NCBI RefSeq assembly: GCF_014779765.1
Contig: NZ_JACXZA010000001.1
Location: forward strand, 744,001 to 808,000
Direction of reading: 5' to 3'
Source of the DNA: Paenibacillus terricola
GTDB lineage: Bacteria; Bacillota; Bacilli; Paenibacillales; Paenibacillaceae
DNA length: 64,000 nucleotides
Positions 1 through 8,400 of the stretch are shown here, one piece after another. Within the stretch, counting starts at the first letter, position 1. Every line of letters begins with the position of its first letter. Made by a program: the position numbers and the translations under genes. The notes under the pieces were generated by a model. It was not told the DNA's origin, did no database searches, and worked only from the letters and a program-made list of their open reading frames with translations.

Positions 1-146
1 TCGTGGTCGGAACGGTTGAGACGACGCCTCAAGCAGGGGACTTCGGCTTAACGAAGGTAGCTTCCGTTAAACCACAGGCTGACTTCAACCGACTGACGGA
101 AGTGTTCGTTGTGAAGATGGCGGACAATGAGGGCGGTACGCCATGA
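1..146 (+). CDS. mreC: MreC C-terminal end (partial, 5' truncated)
   Basis: Only the last 47 codons are inside the window, read in the frame that begins at base 3 and stops with TGA at 144-146. The tail contains DFNRLTEVFVV, which is typical of the C-terminus of MreC, the membrane-anchored scaffold that links MreB to the peptidoglycan elongation machinery. The stop codon overlaps the mreD start by 4 bases (ATGA), as is usual in mreBCD operons. The call rests on this short motif plus the position directly before mreD and minCD. Confidence 0.9.
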   Translation, partial: VVGTVETTPQAGDFGLTKVASVKPQADFNRLTEVFVVKMADNEGGTP

Positions 147-670
147 CGATCGGTCGACTAGGCGTCGTCATGTTTTTGCTTTTTGTAATCGAGAGTACGC
201 TGGTGCCATGGTTCATCCCAACCTCGCTAGTAGGGCGGCTTTATCCGCATTTCACATTCGTGTTCGTGCTATATGCGGCAATGTATGGCACAAGGCATAA
301 GGCATTAATGCTTGGGTTGCTATACGGCTTGCTTCAGGATGTGGTGTTCTATGGCAGTCTGCTTGGTCTTCATACATTCGCTATGGGCCTCATTGGCTAT
401 GTAACGGGTCTCCTTCTAGAGAAGCGGAAGGTTACGATGATGAGCGCATTGTTCACGATAGCGGTTTGCTGCATGGTTTATGAGATTATCATTTATGCCG
501 TTTATCGTGTGTTCTGGTTTACGCGGGAATCGCTTGCTTATGCAGTAGTTGATCATATGCTGCTGAGCACTTTCCTTCAGCTTGGCTTCGCACTGGCTGT
601 ATATGTGCCGGCAAGACGTTGGGTGCAAAGCGCCATTCCTGTACGCCAACCTGAAAAAGAAGAAGAATAA
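143..670 (+). CDS. mreD: Rod shape-determining protein MreD
   Basis: This 175-residue integral membrane protein has about five hydrophobic segments, starting with a membrane helix at residues 7-25 (VVMFLLFVIESTLVPWF). It ends in a charged tail (RQPEKEEE). MreD is a small membrane partner of MreC in the lateral-wall elongation complex. The length matches the family. The start overlaps the mreC stop by 4 bases, indicating translational coupling. A 65-base gap without a terminator leads into minC, so mreC-mreD-minC-minD probably form one transcript, as in B. subtilis. Sequence conservation in MreD is low, so context carries much of the call. Confidence 0.93.
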   Translation: MTIGRLGVVMFLLFVIESTLVPWFIPTSLVGRLYPHFTFVFVLYAAMYGTRHKALMLGLLYGLLQDVVFYGSLLGLHTFAMGLIGYVTGLLLEKRKVTMMSALFTIAVCCMVYEIIIYAVYRVFWFTRESLAYAVVDHMLLSTFLQLGFALAVYVPARRWVQSAIPVRQPEKEEE

Positions 671-735
671 CAGAAGCTCGGCAGGATTCGGGGCATGTCG
701 AAAAGAAAAGAAATAGATCATGGGAGGGACGAACG

Positions 736-1401
736 TTGACCGATAAACAACATATTACGATCAAGGGTGTTAAAGATGGTCTCGTGTTCATTCTCGACGA
801 TCGCTGCGAATTTTCGGCATTGCTCGACGAGCTGCATTATAAGTTGGAGAAAACACACCAACAGTTGTTAACCGGCCCGCTTATGCATGTCAACGTTAAG
901 CTAGGCAGCCGTGAGACGACGGATGATGAGAAAGAACAAATCAAGTCCGTGCTGAGGCAGCAGGGGAACCTGCTTGTCCAGTCAATCCAGAGCGATTCGG
1001 AACTTCAGTCGCTGACGGAAAGCAATCAGCAGGAGCTTAAGGTAATGTCTGGTATCATTCGATCTGGACAGGTGGTCACGCACGATGGCAGTCTGCTGCT
1101 GCTAGGCGACTTGCATCCCGGCGGTTCGATTATTTGTACAGGCGATATATATGTGATGGGAACACTCGCTGGTATGGCTCATGCGGGGTCGGAAGGCAGA
1201 ATGGACGTCATTATTGCAGCGTCACTGCTCAAACCGACGCAATTGCGAATCGCAGATGTCATAAGCCGACCGCCAGAGGAATGGCTTACCGGCGATGCTG
1301 CGATGGAATACGCTTTCCTCCAGGAAGGTGTTATGCAAGTCGATAAGACGACTCAATTGTTCCGTATGAGAAGAGAACCGCTCGTGTATAAAGGAGTGTA
1401 G
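736..1401 (+). CDS. minC: Septum site-determining protein MinC
   Basis: MinC inhibits FtsZ assembly away from midcell and works as a complex with MinD. The 221-residue length is normal for the family. The N-terminal domain is followed from about residue 105 by the C-terminal beta-helix domain, visible as the glycine-rich run GDLHPGGSIICTGDIYVMG and AGMAHAGSEG. The start is a TTG at 736, chosen because GGGAGGG at 722-728 lies 7 bases upstream and the protein begins MTDKQHITIKG as expected. minD follows after 5 bases, and its ribosome-binding site lies inside the end of minC. Confidence 0.95.
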   Translation: MTDKQHITIKGVKDGLVFILDDRCEFSALLDELHYKLEKTHQQLLTGPLMHVNVKLGSRETTDDEKEQIKSVLRQQGNLLVQSIQSDSELQSLTESNQQELKVMSGIIRSGQVVTHDGSLLLLGDLHPGGSIICTGDIYVMGTLAGMAHAGSEGRMDVIIAASLLKPTQLRIADVISRPPEEWLTGDAAMEYAFLQEGVMQVDKTTQLFRMRREPLVYKGV

Positions 1402-1406
1402 AGATT

Positions 1407-2201
1407 ATGGGAGATGCGATAGTCGTAACTTCGGGTAAAGGCGGCGTTGGCAAAACGACGACGTCCGCGAATGTAGGAACGGCGCTTGCGCTGCTTGGCA
1501 AAAAAGTGTGCATGGTCGATACCGATATCGGTCTTCGCAACTTGGATGTCGTGATGGGACTTGAGAACCGGATCGTATACGATCTTGTCGATGTCGCGGA
1601 GGGCCGCTGCCGTCTGCAACAAGCGCTTGTGAAGGACAAACGGTTTGAAGAGTTGTATATGCTTCCCGCAGCGCAAACAAAAGATAAGCATGACGTATCG
1701 CCGGAACAGGTTCGCGATATTGTGCTGGAGCTTAAGAAAGAATTCGACTTCGTCATCATCGATTGCCCTGCCGGTATCGAGCAAGGCTTCCGCAATGCGG
1801 TAGCCGGCGCTGATCGTGCAATCGTCGTCACAACGCCGGAGAATGCTGCGGTTCGGGATGCTGACCGTGTCATTGGACTGTTGGAGCAATCGCAAATTAC
1901 GGCTAAGCTGGTCATTAACCGGATCCGGCCTGCCATGTTGAAGACTGGGGATATGCTTGAAATTGACGAGGTTTGCCAAGTGCTTGCTATCGACTTGCTC
2001 GGCATCGTGCCCGATGATGAGAAAGTGATCAAGTCGGCGAATGCTGGTGAACCAACGGTTATGGACCCTTCATCGAGAGCAGCAATTGCATACCGCAATA
2101 TTGCTCGCCGCATTCTGGGTGATATGGTGCCGCTAATGCCGTTAGATGAGAAATCAGCCGGCATGTTCAAGCGTATCCGCAAGTTCCTGGGAATAGGATG
2201 A
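1407..2201 (+). CDS. minD: Septum site-determining ATPase MinD
   Basis: MinD is a ParA/Mrp-type ATPase that recruits MinC to the membrane. The deviant Walker A motif SGKGGVGKTTTSAN lies at residues 9-22, and FDFVIIDCPAGIEQGF is the switch II region. The C-terminus (MFKRIRKFLGIG) is the short amphipathic membrane-targeting helix. The 264-residue length is standard. AAGGAG at 1391-1396 sits 10 bases before the ATG. rodA begins 7 bases after the stop. Confidence 0.97.
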   Translation: MGDAIVVTSGKGGVGKTTTSANVGTALALLGKKVCMVDTDIGLRNLDVVMGLENRIVYDLVDVAEGRCRLQQALVKDKRFEELYMLPAAQTKDKHDVSPEQVRDIVLELKKEFDFVIIDCPAGIEQGFRNAVAGADRAIVVTTPENAAVRDADRVIGLLEQSQITAKLVINRIRPAMLKTGDMLEIDEVCQVLAIDLLGIVPDDEKVIKSANAGEPTVMDPSSRAAIAYRNIARRILGDMVPLMPLDEKSAGMFKRIRKFLGIG

Positions 2202-2208
2202 GCTTGCG

Positions 2209-3354
2209 GTGATCAATAAATTCAAGAAAATGGATTGGGGCATTATACTGATGCTGCTTGTGTTCATGTGCATCAGTACGCTAATCGTACACAGCGCCAC
2301 CTCGTACGACCCCAAATATGCCACATATGATACAAAGACGGTTATTTTTTATTGCGTTGGAATAAGCGTTGTGTTCATTATTTCGATGATCGACTATCGG
2401 CTGCTGCTCAAAGGTTGGCTCATATGGTACGGACTCGGTTTGATTCTGCTCGTTCTCGTTTTCTTCCTCGGTGCGGAAATTAACGGTGCGCGAGCTTGGT
2501 TCAAACTGGGCGGACTGAATTTTCAGCCCGCGGAGATGGTTAAGATCGTCTTGATTATTGGAATTGCGCACTTGATGGGCAGACGTCAAGGGGAAACGTT
2601 GAACTTGACCAGCGATGTATTGCCGATTGCTGTTTTCTCCATTGTGCCATTCTTATTGGTCATGATGCAGCCCGACTTGGGTAACGCCATCATCTATATC
2701 ATTATCGTTCTCGGAATGCTCTGGATCGGTAATGTCCGATATACACATGTCATGATTGGCGTGACTGCTGTCGTAGGCTTCCTGCTCATATTCGGTACGT
2801 TGTTTAATACGTATAACGACGAGATTAAGACGTATATGATTGATCATAACAAGCTGCACTGGTATGAGCGGATCAACGGATTTATGAATCCAGGCAATGC
2901 CTCGGAGAGGGAAGTGTATCAGGCGACCAAGGCGAAGATTGCAATTGGTTCAGGCGGGCTATCTGGCGATGGATACATGCAGGGCGATTCTAAGAATAAT
3001 GCCTTCATCTCGTATCCTTACTCCGATTCCATCTTTGTCGTCGTTGGCGAGGAGTTTGGCTTCCAGGGAGGAGCCGTGCTGCTGCTCCTATATTTCTTAT
3101 TGATATATCGGATGATCATCATTGCCTTCCAGTGCAATGACAAACGGGGGTCATTCATGATTATCGGGATTGTCTCGATGTTCGTGTTCCAAATATTCGA
3201 GAACATCGGGATGATGATCGGATTGATGCCGATCACCGGTATTACGCTTCCGTTTGTCAGCTATGGCGGTACGTCACTGCTGCTTAATATGCTTTGCGTT
3301 GGACTTGTGCTCAGCATTAAGATGCACCAGGATAAATATGAGATAGACACTTAA
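2209..3354 (+). CDS. rodA: SEDS peptidoglycan polymerase RodA
   Basis: This 381-residue polytopic protein of the SEDS (FtsW/RodA/SpoVE) family polymerises glycan strands from lipid II, working with a class B PBP. The hallmark regions are FQPAEMVKIVLI near residue 105, MMQPDLGNAIIYI near 153, a large extracytoplasmic loop with GSGGLSGDGYMQGDSK near 245, and the C-terminal PFVSYGGTSLLLNM. RodA is preferred over FtsW or SpoVE because of linkage to mreCD-minCD. The GTG at 2209 has only a weak ribosome-binding site (GGATGAGC), and the in-frame ATG at 2230 is an alternative. The gene ends the operon, with a strong terminator just downstream. Confidence 0.9.
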   Translation: MINKFKKMDWGIILMLLVFMCISTLIVHSATSYDPKYATYDTKTVIFYCVGISVVFIISMIDYRLLLKGWLIWYGLGLILLVLVFFLGAEINGARAWFKLGGLNFQPAEMVKIVLIIGIAHLMGRRQGETLNLTSDVLPIAVFSIVPFLLVMMQPDLGNAIIYIIIVLGMLWIGNVRYTHVMIGVTAVVGFLLIFGTLFNTYNDEIKTYMIDHNKLHWYERINGFMNPGNASEREVYQATKAKIAIGSGGLSGDGYMQGDSKNNAFISYPYSDSIFVVVGEEFGFQGGAVLLLLYFLLIYRMIIIAFQCNDKRGSFMIIGIVSMFVFQIFENIGMMIGLMPITGITLPFVSYGGTSLLLNMLCVGLVLSIKMHQDKYEIDT

Positions 3355-3371
3355 CCACCAATTAGGGATAG

Positions 3372-3406
3372 GGACGACTTTTGATTGCTCAAAGGTCGTC
3401 CTTTTT
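3372..3406 (+). terminator. Rho-independent terminator after rodA
   Basis: A 13-base-pair stem (3372-3384 with 3389-3401, one G-U pair) and a 4-base loop are followed by TTTTT. It ends the mre-min-rodA transcript. Confidence 0.9.
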
Positions 3407-3456
3407 CAATGGAATAATGAGAAGCTGCGGAAGCGCTGGACGAAGGGGTAGATAAG

Positions 3457-4416
3457 ATGAATATTGTAGTGCTGGATGGTTATACGCTTAATCCTGGCGA
3501 TTTGAACTGGGATGCATTCGAAGCATTGGGACAAGTAACCGTATATGACCGTACAGAGCCGTCGCTTGTCGTTGAACGTGCGCTAGAGGCAGACGTTATA
3601 TTAACAAACAAGACGCCGCTGAATGCGGAAGCGATAGCTTTGCTCCCGAAACTACGGTATGTCGGTGTGTTGGCGACGGGTTACAATGTTATCGATTTGT
3701 CGGCCGCGGCTGAGAAAGGGATAACGGTAACGAACATTCCGGATTACAGCACGATGTCCGTCGCCCAACTCGTGTTCGCTTATGTGCTGGAGCACTGTCA
3801 CCATATACAACGTCATAGCGATGCGGTGGAGGAGGGACAATGGAGCCGAAGTGAGCATTTTATGTTCGCCAATTATCCAATGGTCGAGTTGGCAGGGAAG
3901 TCGATCGGCATTATTGGCTTCGGGCAAATTGGCCAGCAGGTTGCGCGCATCGCGCTAGCATTTGGCATGAGGGTGCTCGTAAACAGCAGGACAGAGAAGC
4001 ATGTTGCCGGACTTGAATCAGTGAAATTCACTTCACTTGAACAGCTGCTGCCAGCGTCCGACTTCGTGACGCTTCATTGCCCATTAACCGAGCATACCCA
4101 GCATCTTATAAATAAAGAAACGATTGATTTGATGAAGCCTAGCGCTTTTCTTATTAATACGGCTCGCGGCGGACATATCGCAGAGGAGGAGCTTGCGGCA
4201 GCTCTTAATGAGGGGCGTCTTGCAGGTGCAGCTGTCGATGTGCTCTCGATCGAACCGCCTTCTTCCGGTAATCCGCTCATTGGAGCACAGAACTGCCTGA
4301 TCACGCCGCACATTGGCTGGGCTACGTTCGAAGCCCGACAGCGGTTAATGGCGATTGCGGCGAATAACCTAGCCCAGTATCAAGCAGGCAAGTCGATCAA
4401 CCGTGTTGTTGGCTAG
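3457..4416 (+). CDS. D-2-hydroxyacid dehydrogenase (glycerate/hydroxypyruvate reductase-like)
   Basis: This NAD(P)-dependent oxidoreductase of the D-isomer 2-hydroxyacid dehydrogenase family interconverts a 2-oxoacid and a D-2-hydroxyacid. The nucleotide-binding motif GFGQIG is at residues 154-159. The catalytic set is visible: Arg237 in NTARGG, Glu266 in SIEPP and His285 in TPHIGW. At 319 residues it is full length. It stands alone between two terminators, which gives no clue to its substrate. Overall character suggests the glycerate dehydrogenase-like subgroup, but a phosphoglycerate or lactate enzyme cannot be excluded. It is not part of the conserved Bacillus gene order at this locus. Confidence 0.88.
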   Translation: MNIVVLDGYTLNPGDLNWDAFEALGQVTVYDRTEPSLVVERALEADVILTNKTPLNAEAIALLPKLRYVGVLATGYNVIDLSAAAEKGITVTNIPDYSTMSVAQLVFAYVLEHCHHIQRHSDAVEEGQWSRSEHFMFANYPMVELAGKSIGIIGFGQIGQQVARIALAFGMRVLVNSRTEKHVAGLESVKFTSLEQLLPASDFVTLHCPLTEHTQHLINKETIDLMKPSAFLINTARGGHIAEEELAAALNEGRLAGAAVDVLSIEPPSSGNPLIGAQNCLITPHIGWATFEARQRLMAIAANNLAQYQAGKSINRVVG

Positions 4417-4440
4417 AATTGTAGGTTATGAATAAATAGC

Positions 4441-4492
4441 ACAAGCCGACCTTGCGACAGCTGGTTTCTCAGCTGGTGCGAGGTCGGCTTGT
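4441..4492. terminator. Bidirectional terminator between convergent genes
   Basis: A perfect 12-base-pair stem (4441-4452 with 4481-4492, ACAAGCCGACCT and its complement) encloses a second small CAGCTG stem. It lies between the convergent dehydrogenase and xyloglucanase genes. The T-tracts on both sides are short, so termination strength is uncertain. Confidence 0.65.
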
Positions 4493-4514
4493 TTGGTTCT
4501 AACCGAACAGCTTC

Positions 4515-7500
4515 TTACGGTTCAATACCCCAAGCAAGCACGCCGGAAGTGTATCCAGTTGCTTTGGTCGAGTCGGCATAAGCGGTAGCCGTGGAATTAT
4601 ACGAGTAGTCGTCCGTTTGCGTATAATTCGACCAGTCGGATTTGTTGAACCGGATTTGAATATCTACGCTTTGGCCTGCTGCCAGCGTGCCTGCTGCACT
4701 CGTGAAGCCGATCTCTAAATACGTATCGGCATTCGTTTTGGCTGTTGGCATCGTGACGAAGCTGCCTGTGATGTTCGTGCTGCTGATCGAAGCCCAGTCG
4801 ATCGCATAGACTTGCGATTGCGTACCGTTCGACGTGTAGTAGTAGCGAACTTTGATATCCGCTAAATTCAGTGCAGTCGTTCCCGTGTTCAGAATGCGGA
4901 TACGTGGGTTGATCGACTGGGTCGAAGCTGCGACCGTACCGTTGAAAGTTAGTACCTTGAAGGAGCCAGTTGCAGTTGAAGTCGTATCCACTACGGATAC
5001 GGTCAACGTCGCTGCAGTGCCTGCGCTGAAGTTGAATGTCAGCGTCGTCGTGCCAACAGCTTGCGCAGCCAGATAGCTTTTCTTAATCGTTAAGGCGCTG
5101 CCGGAGACGGTGTAATCCGTACCGGATACGAGCGTTGTCGAACCATTCTTGATGTTCGAGAGCGTGTTGCCGTTCAGCGTCATCGTTACGGCAATGTCGG
5201 CTTGATTCGCTGTTTTCTTATCGAACGAAGCGGTCGTTGGCGTAATCGTTGAGTTGTTTACCGTAGACGTCGTATCTACGACCGTTACTGCGAGCGTCGC
5301 TGCAGCGCCTGCGCTGAAGTTGAATGTCAGCGTCGTCGTTCCAACAGCTTGCGCAGCCAGATAGCTTTTCTTAATCGTTACGGCGCTGCCGGAGACGGTG
5401 TAATCCGTACCGGATACGAGCGTTGTCGAACCATTCTTGATGTTCGAAAGCGTGTTGCCGTTCAGCGTCATCGTTACGGCAATGTCGGCTTGATTCGCTG
5501 TTTTCTTATCGAACGAAGCGGTCGTTGGCGTAATCGTTGAGTTGACTGGCGTTGTCGTTCCGCCTGTTGGGTCTGCGTATAGAATGCCGCGGCCGTTCGT
5601 GCCCAGGTAGACGCGGCCATAGAGGCGCGGATCCCCTGTAATAACCGTCGGGCGTCCATATTGATGTTGGTCATCATTGATACGAACCCATGTTGCACCC
5701 GCATCATTGGAACGGAAGATGCCGCGTACGCCGTCGATCTTAGCAATCGTATAGAGTGCCATATAGGAGGCGCCTGGTGCGGCTTTACCGAAACCGATGC
5801 CGTCTGCTTCAGTTACATTGGACAGCTTCGTGAACGATGCGCCGGAGTTCGTCGAATGCCACAGGCCATATGGTCCTGGGTTGTCGTTGCCGCCGGCGAA
5901 CCAGATGTCGCCTTCAATTCCTGGTACAGCTTTAAGGTCCGCGGAGCCGCCCAGCGGCAGTCCCGTTGCTGCAGTCTGTGTAAACGAAGCGCCGCCGTTC
6001 GTGCTCAAGTAGAGTGCGCCTGCTGAGTAAGCATAGATTTTGTTTGGATTAACGCGGTCGGAAGCAACCTTCGCACCTGCGGGTACGCCTGTACTTGCAG
6101 TCCAAGAGTTGCCGCCTGTCTTGGAATAATAAACGCCTTTGTCCGACGTGCTCCAGACGATGGAACTTGCATCGGCCGCTACGGCTACAGTGCCGCCGCC
6201 TGTGGTGCCGGAAGGTTCCGAATTTGTTTTGTACCAGTTCGTTCCGCCATCCGTCGAGATGGCAACCGATTTCACAGATGGATCCGCCTTATAGTCGGCC
6301 ATGCCAACCCGTACGATATAGCTTGGACTAAGCTCGGCATAGTCGATGCCATAAGTGGTCGACCAGTGAGGGCTTGTGAACACTTTGGACGGAGGCGTCG
6401 TCAGGCTGTCATGACGGAAGCCGGCAATATCGCCGAGCGCGCTCAGCAGCGGTGCGCCTGATGGCGGGCTGATCAGACCGAGAACAGCTGTTTCCTCAAC
6501 GCCTTTAGCCATGACAGACAAATTGACTTTGCCGCCAGTATCTAGAGCTGTCAGATTCGTCGTACCGTAGATCGTTGCGCCAGTGCCATACATCATCCGA
6601 TCGGAGTTGAATGGGTCGATCTCGATATCGTCCATCATCCAACCAAGCTTCGGAGATACATCCGGCATCGATGCCGTTACGCCCATATCGAGCCACGGAG
6701 CTCCCGTAATATCATGCGAATAATTCAGCGTACGGCTCGGATAATTACCCCATACCCAGAACGTCGACCATGTTGCGCCACCATCGCGGCTGCGGTAAAT
6801 TTGGCTGTCCGGCCACCACATGTTGAGCGGTGCAACAACAAGCGTGTTCGGATTTTGCGCATCAACAGCAATACCGCCATAGCCGAAGTAGTTGTCCGAT
6901 GCGTTGCTGCTTGGTACTGGGCTAATGTTCGTCCATGCGCCAGTTGCTGTGTTCAGCTTCCACACGTCACCTTTGGTGCCGTCATATGGACCAGCGCCAT
7001 CGCTGTACGTTATGTACAGATAACCGTTCGATGCGAGCTCGCCATGATGCGGAATATAACCTGTTGGTTGACCCGCCACTGCCGACCATGTCGCGCCGCC
7101 ATTCGTACTCTTGTAGACGCTTGTCCCTTTGTCGGCGACACCCACATAAATCGTTTGCGTTGCATTGCCTGATGTGCCTGTGCTTGGATCAAACGTGACC
7201 CAGGACAGACCAACAATATCGCCGCCGTACACGTCACCTGGCGTTTGAATGTAAGTGCCTGCGTTCGGGAATGTCGTTACCTTCGACCAAGTTGCGCCGT
7301 AGTCCGTACTTTTCCACAGACCATTGCCGCTTCTAGCGCCGTAGAACAGAATGCTGTTCTTATTCGGGTCGATAACGAGACGTTCGCCCATTCCGCGTCC
7401 TGGCATATTGCCGCCCACTTTGAACGGGAGAGGGGTGACCGACCACGTATTGCCCCGGTCCGTTGAGCGCATAATTTGGCCGTTTCCGTCCCATTCGTTC

Positions 7501-7868
7501 GTGTACATGCCAGTTGCAAGGTACAGACGGTTCGGGTCGACAACGTCTGTCGCGAGCGCGTCTACACCGTTCTTATTCCAGTCGACCCAGCCAGCGGAGT
7601 CCGTGATGGAGTCCCAGCTGTTCGTCGTTTTATTCCAACGATAGGCGCCGCCGATATCGGTACGGGCGTAGATCAAATCTTTTTCCTTTTTGTTGAAAAT
7701 AATGCCTGGTACATATCCGCCGCCGCCACCGGTAACGACATTGTTCCAGTTATAAGCTTCACTTGCCGCTGCGGATGCCTGTTGAGGTGCGCTGAACACG
7801 AAAGAAGTCGCAAGTATGGCAGTTACGAGAGAAACAAAGCCAGCTTGCTTAAGCAACGATTTGAACAC
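4515..7868 (-). CDS. Secreted GH74 xyloglucanase with two X2 modules and a CBM3
   Basis: This 1117-residue secreted enzyme is predicted to cleave the beta-1,4-glucan backbone of xyloglucan. A signal peptide spans residues 1-33. The GH74 double seven-bladed propeller (about 36-768) is rich in STDRGNTW/STDYGATW-type repeats. Asp71 (ARTDIGGAYRW) and Asp480 (ALGDIAGF) match my recollection of the two catalytic Asp of the family. Two almost identical X2 Ig-like modules (about 776-866 and 873-963) and a C-terminal family 3 cellulose-binding module (about 967-1117) follow. The start is GTG at 7868-7866, with AGGAGG at 7881-7876 on the minus strand. The gene is opposite to all its neighbours and has a long control region, suggesting acquisition or relocation into a housekeeping locus. 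Confidence 0.95.
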   Translation of the reverse strand: MFKSLLKQAGFVSLVTAILATSFVFSAPQQASAAASEAYNWNNVVTGGGGGYVPGIIFNKKEKDLIYARTDIGGAYRWNKTTNSWDSITDSAGWVDWNKNGVDALATDVVDPNRLYLATGMYTNEWDGNGQIMRSTDRGNTWSVTPLPFKVGGNMPGRGMGERLVIDPNKNSILFYGARSGNGLWKSTDYGATWSKVTTFPNAGTYIQTPGDVYGGDIVGLSWVTFDPSTGTSGNATQTIYVGVADKGTSVYKSTNGGATWSAVAGQPTGYIPHHGELASNGYLYITYSDGAGPYDGTKGDVWKLNTATGAWTNISPVPSSNASDNYFGYGGIAVDAQNPNTLVVAPLNMWWPDSQIYRSRDGGATWSTFWVWGNYPSRTLNYSHDITGAPWLDMGVTASMPDVSPKLGWMMDDIEIDPFNSDRMMYGTGATIYGTTNLTALDTGGKVNLSVMAKGVEETAVLGLISPPSGAPLLSALGDIAGFRHDSLTTPPSKVFTSPHWSTTYGIDYAELSPSYIVRVGMADYKADPSVKSVAISTDGGTNWYKTNSEPSGTTGGGTVAVAADASSIVWSTSDKGVYYSKTGGNSWTASTGVPAGAKVASDRVNPNKIYAYSAGALYLSTNGGASFTQTAATGLPLGGSADLKAVPGIEGDIWFAGGNDNPGPYGLWHSTNSGASFTKLSNVTEADGIGFGKAAPGASYMALYTIAKIDGVRGIFRSNDAGATWVRINDDQHQYGRPTVITGDPRLYGRVYLGTNGRGILYADPTGGTTTPVNSTITPTTASFDKKTANQADIAVTMTLNGNTLSNIKNGSTTLVSGTDYTVSGSAVTIKKSYLAAQAVGTTTLTFNFSAGAAATLAVTVVDTTSTVNNSTITPTTASFDKKTANQADIAVTMTLNGNTLSNIKNGSTTLVSGTDYTVSGSALTIKKSYLAAQAVGTTTLTFNFSAGTAATLTVSVVDTTSTATGSFKVLTFNGTVAASTQSINPRIRILNTGTTALNLADIKVRYYYTSNGTQSQVYAIDWASISSTNITGSFVTMPTAKTNADTYLEIGFTSAAGTLAAGQSVDIQIRFNKSDWSNYTQTDDYSYNSTATAYADSTKATGYTSGVLAWGIEP
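5007..5544 (-). repeat. Direct repeat of about 250 bp encoding the two X2 modules
   Basis: Bases 5007-5256 and 5295-5544 are copies offset by 288 bases (96 codons). By eye I count about four base differences, so the duplication is recent or is kept uniform by gene conversion. Confidence 0.9.
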
Positions 7869-7997
7869 GAAATAACCTCCTGTAAATTGGAATGGGTGAG
7901 ATGGTGTTAGAATGTGTGCGGAATCGTGTAGCAGATCTGAATGCTTTCCTTAACACGAATACGTTCAAAACACATCATGAAATCTTTCAAAACACCA

Positions 7998-8014
7998 AAC
8001 CTGTCAGACCAGTT
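7998..8014. promoter_or_regulatory. Dyad operator-like site (GntR-type pattern) in the xyloglucanase leader
   Basis: The 17-base sequence AACCTGTCAGACCAGTT is an imperfect dyad that matches its own reverse complement at most positions. It contains GGTCTGAC on the minus strand, resembling GntR-family operators. It lies about 130 bases upstream of the xyloglucanase start. Just beyond it, AAGGAGGTGAT (minus strand, about 8036-8026) is an exact anti-Shine-Dalgarno match, but it is followed only by a seven-codon frame. The function is inferred from pattern alone. Confidence 0.35.
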
Positions 8015-8201
8015 TCGACGAGGGCATCACCTCCTTAAATCGGATCATAGATAGGAAGCAGATCGATATCGATTACATGTTGGGCAGTAGTTTGAATGCG
8101 GCGTTGATGTAGGGATATTAGCAAAACAACAACGTTGGAGTTAGATGTGGGAGCGGAATACGTAAGCAGTTCGTTGGTGGCAAAATGTTTCGAAAGACCA
8201 A

Positions 8202-8216
8202 ACGAAAACGTTTCCG
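8202..8216. promoter_or_regulatory. Second cre-like site
   Basis: ACGAAAACGTTTCCG departs from the CcpA cre consensus only at two outer positions and has the central CG dyad. It lies between the xyloglucanase start and the better cre at 8283-8297, just past the minus-strand terminator. It could be an auxiliary CcpA site or an operator for another LacI-family regulator. Confidence 0.4.
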
Positions 8217-8227
8217 AAATGTGGGAT

Positions 8228-8261
8228 AAAAAAAGCCTAATGCCCAAGGACGGGGTAGGCT
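8228..8261 (-). terminator. Intrinsic terminator or attenuator in the xyloglucanase leader
   Basis: Read on the minus strand, AGCCTA (8261-8256) pairs with TAGGCT (8239-8234), with an inner CCC/GGG pairing, followed by seven T (8234-8228). It starts about 30 bases downstream of the predicted minus-strand start site. Transcription towards the xyloglucanase gene would therefore have to read through it. Confidence 0.6.
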
Positions 8262-8282
8262 GAGACAATATGACACAAGAAA

Positions 8283-8324
8283 TGTTTGCGCTTACATCAT
8301 AAATCAATTCGAAATTGATGTAAA
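8283..8324 (-). promoter_or_regulatory. Sigma-A promoter with overlapping perfect cre (CcpA) site
   Basis: On the minus strand, TTTACA (8324-8319), a 17-base spacer and TATGAT (8301-8296) form a good sigma-A promoter. The 15 bases at 8297-8283 (minus strand ATGTAAGCGCAAACA) match the cre consensus WTGNAANCGNWNNCW at every defined position and overlap the -10 and start site. This predicts catabolite repression by CcpA. A nested inverted repeat (TTACATCA at 8292-8299 with TGATGTAA at 8316-8323, and an inner ATCAATT/AATTGAT) spans the promoter and may bind a further regulator. Confidence 0.7.
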
Positions 8325-8371
8325 GAAATTATTTGCCTCTATATTTGCACCGCATGTGCATCATGCACTGT

Positions 8372-8400
8372 TCATAGTTGTCCAGCCTTTTTCATACATA
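8372..8400 (+). promoter_or_regulatory. Sigma-E-type promoter of spoIVFA-spoIVFB
   Basis: TCATAGT (8372-8378) resembles the sigma-E -35 KMATATT. After a 14-base spacer, CATACATA (8393-8400) resembles the -10 CATACAHT. The spoIVF operon is transcribed by mother-cell sigma-E in B. subtilis, which supports the reading. Confidence 0.6.

Noticed and set aside
1331-2182. 283-codon minus-strand open frame opposite minD
   Set aside because: It lies fully within minD, has low-complexity Ser-rich translation and no ribosome-binding site. It is a shadow of a well-conserved gene.
8035-8307. 90-codon minus-strand frame in the xyloglucanase control region
   Set aside because: No ribosome-binding site precedes its ATG, and it crosses the promoter, cre and terminator hairpin, so it is unlikely to be translated.
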